From NCBI GenBank assembly GCA_900751815.1, contig CAADST010000178.1:1-7522 (forward strand): DNA of 7,522 nt. Reading direction: 5' to 3'. This DNA comes from Bacilli bacterium. Lineage in GTDB: Bacteria; Bacillota_I; Bacilli_A; RF39; UBA660. The notes beneath the pieces are model-generated. The model ran no database searches, was not told the origin of the DNA, and saw only the letters and a list, made by a program, of their open reading frames with translations. A program made the translations under genes and the position numbers. Below, one piece after another: positions 1-4,993 of the stretch (the first letter of the stretch is position 1; every line of letters starts with the position of its first letter).

Positions 1-37
1 AAGTATCATCTTTATATTCTAAATTCATTTTTAACAT
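1..37 (-). CDS. 5' end of a minus-strand gene, cut by the window edge
   Basis: An ATG at 37-35 follows a good Shine-Dalgarno site (AAGGAG, seven bases upstream). It opens a frame that stays open to the window edge and reads MLKMNLEYKDDT. Twelve residues cannot establish a family. The pattern of a short start followed by a beta strand with acidic and amide residues resembles the beginnings of STAS-domain anti-sigma-factor antagonists such as SpoIIAA, but this is only a guess. The gene lies downstream of the LytR-CpsA-Psr gene on the same strand and is separated from it by a terminator, so it probably has its own promoter in 50-110. One weak candidate pairs TTTAAA (82-87) with TATATT (59-64) at 17-base spacing. 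Confidence 0.5.
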   Translation of the reverse strand, partial: MLKMNLEYKDDT

Positions 38-115
38 ATTTTTTCTCCTTACATATTTAATATAGAGGAAAAATAATCATTTTTAAACAACTTCGACAAA
101 ACTAGTCAAAACCCA

Positions 116-149
116 ACAAAAAAGAAAGCAATTACTTTACGCTTTCTTT
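116..149 (-). terminator. Rho-independent terminator of the LytR-CpsA-Psr gene
   Basis: The nine-base arms AAAGAAAGC (121-129) and GCTTTCTTT (141-149) pair perfectly around an 11-base loop. On the minus strand a run of six T residues follows. The stem begins inside the stop codon of the upstream gene (148-150), so little space is wasted. Confidence 0.8.
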
Positions 150-1569
150 ACAATACACTATTTATTTTTTCTTTAGCACTATTTACACTTTCAGGATAAG
201 GCATCATGACATATAATTTCTGATTCTTATAGCTATATGTATAATCAAAAGCATTTGAACCATCTAAAGATATAGTTTCAATATCCCATGAATACATACC
301 ATCAATTTGCCATTTTATTAAATCAGTAATTTCTTTATTAGTTATATTAGTTAAAAATTCTCCACTTAAAGCATTAAGTAAACTATTATAATTAGTTATA
401 ATACCAGCACTTAACACTTTATTAATAATTGCTGTTAGTACTAATTGTTGATTTTCAACTCTAACTCTATCTCCTTCACTAAAGGCTTGTCTTTCTCTTG
501 CAAAAGATAATGCCTCTTTACCATTTAAATTATTTTCACCCTTACTAAAGTGATATCCATCAATACTAGTAAAATCATAATTAGAATTAACAGTAATACC
601 ACCAAGTTCATCTACAATATCAACTAAAGTTGTAAAATTAACTTTAACATAATAATTTATATCAATATCTAGTAAATCTTCTAAAGCTTTAGTAGTAACA
701 TCTATTCCATAAATACCTGTATGAGTAAGTTTATCATAATCCCCATAATCACTTAAATAAACATAATAATCCCTTGGAATACTAGTAAGTAATATTTTCT
801 TATCTTTAGGATTAACTGAAACAATCATATTAACATCACTTCTAGATACTCTAGTAATAGATCCATATGAATCAATACCTGTAATTAATATGTTATAAGA
901 ATCTTCAGTCACATTAACTTCTTTACTTACAACTTCTATTTCTGTTTCAATATCAAAAGAAGCAATTATCCTAAAATTATCCATTAATCCATTATTATCT
1001 TCTTCAAGCATAGTAATTTGAGCATCCTCAAGTATTATTGCATCTACTTCTTCTATTTCTAAATTATCAACTAAACTATTGATATCATCAAGTACTACAC
1101 TTTCAAAATCTATTTGCTGATCTATTTTTTCTATTGCACTATTTAATCCTTCATGAACATTTTCATCTAAATGTCCAATAGTCGCATTATCTAAATCATT
1201 AAGTTCCTCGTATTCACTTTCATCTAACACTAATACATTATATAGTTCTTCTTTATATGTATTAAAACCAAATTGTTTCAAAAAATCTATTGTATTAAGT
1301 TCATAAGTAATACCAAATACCATTATAATAATAAGTATTATTGATAATATTACTCCAATAACATTTCTTATTTTACCACTACCTAGTAATAACTTAATTA
1401 CTACTAAATCAATAATTAAAACAAGTACTACTAATACTATAAAATAATCTATTGGTAAAACATTAATAAAATAAACTAACACTAAAATTAACACACTTAC
1501 TATAAGAAGAAATATACTTAAATATTTCATAAAACTCATTTTACTTTTATTATTTTTCTTCTTAGCCAT
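148..1569 (-). CDS. LytR-CpsA-Psr (LCP) family cell-wall glycopolymer ligase
   Basis: LCP proteins act on the outer membrane face, where they transfer lipid-linked glycopolymers (teichoic acid or capsule) to peptidoglycan. This 473-residue protein has a short basic N-terminus, three membrane helices (about 15-35, 40-62 and 68-89), an extracellular accessory region (about 105-210) and the LCP domain (about 223-380). Visible LCP residues are D233 in GID, R243 and D245 in RSD, R266 and D267 in SIPRD, R358 and R360 in FARER, then D367, R368, R370 and Q374. This layout, and even the residue numbering, resembles pneumococcal Cps2A, so the lipid phosphate and metal site looks intact. The ATG at 1569 has an in-frame stop just upstream. 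Its Shine-Dalgarno AAGGAG (1584-1589) is 14 bases away, which is long. The gene is monocistronic, with its own promoter and terminator. Which polymer it attaches cannot be read from the sequence. Confidence 0.93.
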   Translation of the reverse strand: MAKKKNNKSKMSFMKYLSIFLLIVSVLILVLVYFINVLPIDYFIVLVVLVLIIDLVVIKLLLGSGKIRNVIGVILSIILIIIMVFGITYELNTIDFLKQFGFNTYKEELYNVLVLDESEYEELNDLDNATIGHLDENVHEGLNSAIEKIDQQIDFESVVLDDINSLVDNLEIEEVDAIILEDAQITMLEEDNNGLMDNFRIIASFDIETEIEVVSKEVNVTEDSYNILITGIDSYGSITRVSRSDVNMIVSVNPKDKKILLTSIPRDYYVYLSDYGDYDKLTHTGIYGIDVTTKALEDLLDIDINYYVKVNFTTLVDIVDELGGITVNSNYDFTSIDGYHFSKGENNLNGKEALSFARERQAFSEGDRVRVENQQLVLTAIINKVLSAGIITNYNSLLNALSGEFLTNITNKEITDLIKWQIDGMYSWDIETISLDGSNAFDYTYSYKNQKLYVMMPYPESVNSAKEKINSVL

Positions 1570-1600
1570 ATATTTATTTACTTCTCCTTATTACCATATA

Positions 1601-1629
1601 ATTTTAGCAAATAAACTTAATTTTGTCCA
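1601..1629 (-). promoter_or_regulatory. Promoter of the LCP gene
   Basis: TGGACA (-35, 1624-1629) and TAAAAT (-10, 1601-1606) are separated by exactly 17 bases on the minus strand, 32 bases before the ATG. The -35 box lies within the 13-bp inverted repeat at 1621-1633. An inversion of the neighbouring segment would keep this box but replace the sequence upstream of it. Confidence 0.6.
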
Positions 1630-1633
1630 TAGA
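1621..1633. repeat. Left 13-bp inverted repeat flanking the surface-protein gene
   Basis: TTTTGTCCATAGA is the exact reverse complement of the sequence at 3181-3193. The two copies lie in the intergenic spaces on either side of the surface-protein gene and enclose 1,573 bp. They could be recombination sites of an invertible segment or the ends of a small mobile cassette. No recombinase is seen nearby, and 13-bp matches do occur by chance in AT-rich DNA. Placement in both short gaps is what makes the pair notable. Confidence 0.5.
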
Positions 1634-1639
1634 TATGAA

Positions 1640-1667
1640 ATAAGTCAACTAAAACTAGTTGACTTAT
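1640..1667 (-). terminator. Hairpin terminator at the end of the surface-protein gene
   Basis: The 11-base perfect arms ATAAGTCAACT (1640-1650) and AGTTGACTTAT (1657-1667) enclose a six-base loop, and the stop codon (1664-1666) is inside the stem. The following minus-strand sequence is only moderately T-rich, so termination may be partial. Because the stem is nearly symmetrical it could also work in the opposite direction. Confidence 0.5.
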
Positions 1668-3133
1668 ACTACAATCCGAATTGGGTCAGATTCTGTTCCA
1701 GATCCGCTGACATATTGAGTAGATGAGGTTAGGTAGAAACAAGGACGGACCGCATAGGAACTATTATAAAAAACACCAACATAGCTAATTCCGCCTAAAT
1801 CGGAAACAAATGCCACGAGATTAGATCCTGACGATACAGGAGAAATAGTCCATTCAGAAATTCCCATATACATCCAATTATTACTTATTGCATCATCATA
1901 AGAATTCATGTTAGTTGTCCAATAACTGGGACTGGCTGAAAACGCGTAATCTGATACATACATTAATCCTATTTTTGCACTATATGTTCTTCCTGTACTT
2001 TCGTATTCATACCATGTTGCTGGTAGAGTATTGTATGTTGAGTTTCCTTCTACATACCATGTATGGTTTGTTATTTTATCACTCCAAGTTGTACTAAAAC
2101 TATTTAAAAGATTATCGTTTAAATTGACCGTATTTAATCTTGACGAACTCCATGTATTGCTTGCATTCCACTCGTATCTATTTACCATACTGTAATTCCC
2201 GTTATAATTTCCATAACTACTTGTATTATAAGTATTCGATGTATATGTTCCATTAGTTCCTAACAAATTACTATTAGCAAAGTCTGTTTTTATTAGTTTT
2301 GCTTCACTTCCAAATACTCCTATAATTCGATATGAATTGTCTTCTGGACAAGTTGATTCATCTGAACCAAAACATACATAGTTATTAGGATTAGTTCCAC
2401 TATAGCGATAACTATTATCACTAGCACTATTTGCTAAACTCGAAGTGTGATAATATATTCCGTTATTTCCTTGTACTCCACCATACTGACTTATTACCCA
2501 ATCTGCTAACAATATTGCATTTTCTGTTTCTACATTTAAACTCGATGTATCAGATGAATATCCTTCTGTATCAACAACATATACTTTGATAGTATATGTT
2601 TCTCCCGCACTTAAACCGCTAAACATATATGTATTACTTGTTGAACTTACTGGAGTTCCATCATTTATTACATAGTAATAATTACTTATTTCATTTGTTC
2701 CATTAGTAGCACTAACTGTAATAGTTATACTATTATTTGTTACTTCTCCTAAATTAATACTATTTATTGTTGGTTTATTATATATATCAAAATAAACATA
2801 ACAGCCATCTGATTTATTACTATAAAGTATTACTTTATTATTTTCACTATCATAATCTAGTTCTCCACCATTTTGACAAGAAGATAATTCTTTATTAAAA
2901 ACATAACCCTCCCCTGGCCAAGTACTTGAAATAGACTTTTCATATACTCCTGAACCCGCTTCTGTTTCAAGCATAAGTGTTAGAAAACCTCCAACAGAGT
3001 TTTCTTTTTCATCTTCAATATTACTAGTATACATTTCATTATCACTATTATCTTTACTTATATAAAAACAAATGCATATACCTAGTATTATTACAAATAT
3101 ACCACTTACTCCAATTAATACTTTTTTCTTCAT
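1664..3133 (-). CDS. Anchored surface protein: cysteine module, Fn3 domain and C-type-lectin-like variable domain
   Basis: The 489 residues begin with a basic start and a hydrophobic helix (about 6-25), a membrane anchor or uncleaved signal. A module at about 46-116 carries C86 and C111, which may form a disulfide. A fibronectin type III domain follows (about 120-204), then a large aromatic and Ser/Asn/Tyr-rich domain (207-489) ending in EWTIS (427-431), AVRPCFYL (461-468) and GSGTESDPIRI (477-487). The end resembles the formylglycine-enzyme/C-type-lectin fold of diversity-generating-retroelement target proteins, where the stretch between the Trp motif and the VRP motif is variable. A binding or adhesion role outside the cell is inferred. 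The ATG at 3133 has a good ribosome site (AAGGTAGG). A weak promoter, TTGTCC (3187-3192) with TTAAAT (3164-3169), would place its -35 in the right inverted repeat. The 3' third is richer in G+C than its neighbours. Confidence 0.8.
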   Translation of the reverse strand: MKKKVLIGVSGIFVIILGICICFYISKDNSDNEMYTSNIEDEKENSVGGFLTLMLETEAGSGVYEKSISSTWPGEGYVFNKELSSCQNGGELDYDSENNKVILYSNKSDGCYVYFDIYNKPTINSINLGEVTNNSITITVSATNGTNEISNYYYVINDGTPVSSTSNTYMFSGLSAGETYTIKVYVVDTEGYSSDTSSLNVETENAILLADWVISQYGGVQGNNGIYYHTSSLANSASDNSYRYSGTNPNNYVCFGSDESTCPEDNSYRIIGVFGSEAKLIKTDFANSNLLGTNGTYTSNTYNTSSYGNYNGNYSMVNRYEWNASNTWSSSRLNTVNLNDNLLNSFSTTWSDKITNHTWYVEGNSTYNTLPATWYEYESTGRTYSAKIGLMYVSDYAFSASPSYWTTNMNSYDDAISNNWMYMGISEWTISPVSSGSNLVAFVSDLGGISYVGVFYNSSYAVRPCFYLTSSTQYVSGSGTESDPIRIVV

Positions 3134-3180
3134 TTTTAACCTACCTTATAAATGAATTTTATCATTTAAAAAGTGCCTAT

Positions 3181-3193
3181 TCTATGGACAAAA
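3181..3193. repeat. Right 13-bp inverted repeat flanking the surface-protein gene
   Basis: TCTATGGACAAAA is the exact reverse complement of 1621-1633. It lies 48 bases upstream of the surface-protein start and between that gene and the palindrome at 3218-3242. If the enclosed segment inverted here, the surface gene would be cut off from anything transcribed leftward from the palindrome. Confidence 0.5.
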
Positions 3194-3217
3194 CATCCAT
3201 ATATTTCAATAAATTTT

Positions 3218-3242
3218 ACCACCATAATTATAATATGGTGGT
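3218..3242. promoter_or_regulatory. 25-bp palindromic operator with a TATAAT box on each strand
   Basis: The arms ACCACCATA (3218-3226) and TATGGTGGT (3234-3242) are perfect reverse complements around a seven-base centre. The plus strand contains TATAAT at 3229-3234 and the minus strand contains TATAAT at 3227-3232. The site ends three bases before the ATG of the XRE regulator and lies 85 bases upstream of the surface-protein gene. Such symmetry fits a dimeric HTH repressor blocking one or both promoters, most simply autoregulation. No good -35 box is seen for either direction, so promoter function is less certain than the palindrome itself. Confidence 0.55.
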
Positions 3243-3245
3243 TCT

Positions 3246-3491
3246 ATGATACATAATGATATGTATTATTATGATTTAATAAGATATAATATTAAAAAGT
3301 ATAGAGAAAAAGCTAATTTAACACAACAACAACTAGCTGATTTAGCGGGTATTACTATGAATTATTTAGCTAAAATAGAAAGTGTTAAAATGCAAAGAGG
3401 CTTTACAATAGTAATTGTAGGTCGTATTGCTGATGCGCTAAATATTGATATAAGAAGTTTATTTGAACCTATTGAAGAAGAAAATAAATAG
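3246..3491 (+). CDS. Small XRE/Cro-family helix-turn-helix regulator
   Basis: This 81-residue protein is almost entirely one Cro/C1-type HTH domain (about residues 10-70). LTQQQLADLAG (25-35) forms the first part of the HTH and ITMNYLAKIES (36-46) the recognition helix, followed by the packing helix around VGRIADALNID. It would bind DNA as a dimer in the cytoplasm. It is the only long plus-strand gene in the window and is divergent from the surface-protein gene. The palindrome at 3218-3242 directly upstream is the obvious candidate operator. The ATG at 3246 is preceded by GGTGG four bases away, which lies in the palindrome's right arm. If the TATAAT at 3229-3234 is the real -10, the leader is only about five bases long. 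An internal Met6 is possible but has no ribosome site. There is no sign of a toxin or metallopeptidase partner. Confidence 0.88.
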   Translation: MIHNDMYYYDLIRYNIKKYREKANLTQQQLADLAGITMNYLAKIESVKMQRGFTIVIVGRIADALNIDIRSLFEPIEEENK

Positions 3492-3535
3492 AAAAAGAAA
3501 GCGACCGCGCTGTCAAGTCAGCACGACCGCTTTCT
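3491..3535 (-). terminator. Strong minus-strand terminator downstream of the small-RNA region
   Basis: The 17-base arms at 3496-3512 and 3519-3535 enclose the loop TCAAGT. Read as minus-strand RNA, all 17 positions pair, with three G-U wobbles. Read as plus-strand RNA, the same three positions are A-C mismatches. A T-rich stretch (TTTTTCTATTTATTTT) follows on the minus strand only. It therefore mainly stops leftward transcription coming from 3968 or beyond, although it sits just after the XRE stop codon and may also help end that gene. Confidence 0.75.
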
Positions 3536-3655
3536 AAATATAATATATTACATTTTATAATATTAATCAATAGTTATTTACTAAAAAAGACAAAACACAT
3601 ATAAATATCTTGTGTGGTATCTTATGCTGTTTCTTATGTGGTTTTATAAAATCAA

Positions 3656-3968
3656 TTTAAAAAGGAATTAGATGTACAATACCTAGAATTATAAATAATT
3701 CGTCACTGATTTAAAAAATCTAATCCCTTTTATTTACTTATATAATTATATATAAGTATTCTATTAACTATACATGGGCTTGGGCTCCAATTGCCTGTGC
3801 CATAAATAATTAATAGGTTTAAAAGAGTTCTAGTCTCTGCGTCTAATGCATAAATCCCTAGACTAACACCCGAAACGAGCAGAGATACAAACTCCTTTCA
3901 AAAAGAAACCACCAAAGTACCTGTTATCAAAATTGATAAGTCTCTCCTATAAAACGGCTTCTTTTTCT
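3656..3968 (-). ncRNA. Candidate structured small RNA, unclassified
   Basis: No protein frame of note fills this stretch. Read on the minus strand from the promoter at 3975-4003, it contains a chain of stems. One has 11 bp (3956-3966 with 3900-3910, one G-U) enclosing a smaller hairpin (3934-3939 with 3924-3929). TCTCTGC (3879-3885) pairs with GCAGAGA (3834-3840) around an inner 5-bp hairpin (3859-3863 with 3841-3845). A 7-bp stem (3810-3816 with 3761-3767) encloses a GC-rich loop. A perfect 10-bp hairpin has the loop TAAT on the minus strand (3749-3758 with 3735-3744). The last stem has 14 bp (3718-3731 with 3660-3673, one G-U) and is followed by five U. The wobbles favour the minus strand. 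The end is uncertain: a weaker hairpin with a U6 run lies near 3583-3615, and the strong terminator is at 3491. I recognise no tmRNA, RNase P, SRP, T-box or common riboswitch signature, and no gene follows on this strand before 3133. Confidence 0.45.
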
Positions 3969-3974
3969 ATAAAT

Positions 3975-4003
3975 AATATACCATATAATTTATTATATGT
4001 CAA
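3975..4003 (-). promoter_or_regulatory. Near-consensus sigma-A promoter for the small RNA
   Basis: TTGACA (3998-4003) and TATATT (3975-3980) are 17 bases apart on the minus strand. This is the strongest complete promoter in the window. The predicted start is near 3968, directly before the first stem. The -35 box overlaps the T-tract of the operon terminator at 4001-4032. Confidence 0.75.
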
Positions 4004-4032
4004 CAAAAACAAAGCTCCCTACTAGGGAACTT
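4001..4032 (-). terminator. Second terminator of the YihY operon
   Basis: The nine-base arms (4012-4020 and 4024-4032) pair completely in minus-strand RNA with one G-U wobble around a three-base loop, followed by TTTGTTTTTG. It backs up the terminator at 4085-4127 and separates the operon from the small-RNA promoter, with which it shares bases. Confidence 0.65.
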
Positions 4033-4084
4033 CAAGATATTACTCTTCAATATCGTTAGGTAAATTAATACTAGATTGATATCG

Positions 4085-4127
4085 AAAAAAATAATCATGT
4101 ACTTAAGTAATACCTGTAGTACATGAT
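4085..4127 (-). terminator. First terminator of the YihY operon
   Basis: The ten-base perfect arms ATCATGTACT (4094-4103) and AGTACATGAT (4118-4127) enclose a 14-base loop. On the minus strand a run of seven T follows almost directly. The hairpin begins eight bases after the stop codon of the YihY gene. Confidence 0.75.
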
Positions 4128-4135
4128 ATTATTAT

Positions 4136-4993
4136 TTACTTATTATTCGTTTTTATAGAACCTGTTTTTTCCAATTCTACTTCTTCTTTACGATAATTAA
4201 GTGCCATACCTATTGTAAATACATAAGCAAGTATGTATATCCAGATCATTAACATAACAATATTTGCTAAACTACCATAAAATGTTGAGTAGTATGCGAT
4301 ATTATTTATATAAAATGAATAACCATAAGTTATAAGTATCCAAGAAATACTAGTAAATATTGCCCCATATCCGACATTTTTACTCTTTATTCTTTTATTC
4401 GGAGCAATAGTATAAAGTATTTTTATAAAGAAATACATTATTAACCAAGTAACAGGACCTTGTAATAATCTTATAATAGTTGTTACTTTATCAGTAATTG
4501 AACTATTTAAATCAACATACTCAAATAATTCAATAATTTTATCCCCAAAAACGGGAACTATTAACATAAATATGAAAAGTAATACTAAAAATATTGTCAT
4601 AATAATTGATTTTAATCTTCTTTTAAAGAAACCAGTTTGCTTTTCGCCATATATAGCATTAGATGTAATAATAATTGATGCTGGTCCATTGGATGCCGTA
4701 TAGTAACCAACTATCATCGTTATTACTGAACCTATGCCAGAAGCACTTTCGGGAACATTTAATAGCATTGCTGCAATATCTTCTGAAAAAGCATTAGCTA
4801 AAAAATCATATATTACATCGGTTGATAAATTAAGCAAGCTTGCTCCATAACTAATAAGTGTTATAGTAGGAACAATAGCAAGCACAAAGAAAAAGGCCAG
4901 TTGTCCAGGAAGTATTGCCATCTCCGGCCTTTTTAAAACTTTTATAAAATTATCAAAAAATTCTTTAACCTCACTTTTTAACTTCTTTTTCAT
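4136..4993 (-). CDS. YihY/BrkB-family integral membrane protein
   Basis: This 285-residue protein has the usual length and layout of the YihY/BrkB family: a cytoplasmic basic start, then six membrane helices at about 29-50, 84-110, 128-150, 176-195, 207-228 and 238-262, and a charged tail. The last helix with its lead-in, YGSLANIVMLMIWIY (239-253), matches the family signature ending in a helix with a polar Asn (N266 here). The family was once called ribonuclease BN in error. Members are found as membrane proteins with a proposed transport or envelope role, and the substrate is not established. The ATG at 4993 lies 23 bases inside the preceding gene, with AGGGTG about ten bases upstream, so translation is probably coupled to the sensor gene. 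It is the last gene of the operon. Confidence 0.88.
   Translation of the reverse strand: MKKKLKSEVKEFFDNFIKVLKRPEMAILPGQLAFFFVLAIVPTITLISYGASLLNLSTDVIYDFLANAFSEDIAAMLLNVPESASGIGSVITMIVGYYTASNGPASIIITSNAIYGEKQTGFFKRRLKSIIMTIFLVLLFIFMLIVPVFGDKIIELFEYVDLNSSITDKVTTIIRLLQGPVTWLIMYFFIKILYTIAPNKRIKSKNVGYGAIFTSISWILITYGYSFYINNIAYYSTFYGSLANIVMLMIWIYILAYVFTIGMALNYRKEEVELEKTGSIKTNNK

Noticed and set aside
1915..2097. Open frame of 60 codons on the plus strand
   Set aside because: It lies wholly inside the surface-protein gene on the other strand and has no convincing ribosome site or domain. It is a shadow of that gene.
3218..3242. Palindrome read as a terminator hairpin
   Set aside because: No T-tract follows on either strand, and it is directly upstream of a start codon with TATAAT at its centre. 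An operator or promoter fits better.
3625..3672. Plus-strand 15-codon hydrophobic frame (MLFLMWFYKINLKRN), opposite the small-RNA region, considered as a type I toxin
   Set aside because: It is too short for a membrane-spanning toxin and has no clear ribosome site or promoter.
3768..3803. Micro-ORF MAQAIGAQAHV inside the small-RNA region (minus strand)
   Set aside because: The sequence looks peptide-like, but there is no Shine-Dalgarno site and the same bases form the loop of a stem in the RNA. A tmRNA tag was considered, but no tRNA-like ends are present.
3656..3968. Riboswitch, T-box, RNase P, tmRNA or SRP RNA
   Set aside because: The conserved core motifs of these classes that I know were not found, and no regulated gene follows on the same strand. 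A covariance-model search could still overturn this.
4040..4102. Minus-strand frame ending YQSSINLPNDIEE, looking like a protein C-terminus
   Set aside because: It is 20 codons long, has no start codon with a ribosome site, and its beginning lies in the terminator hairpin of the YihY gene. It could be a gene remnant, but nothing supports that.
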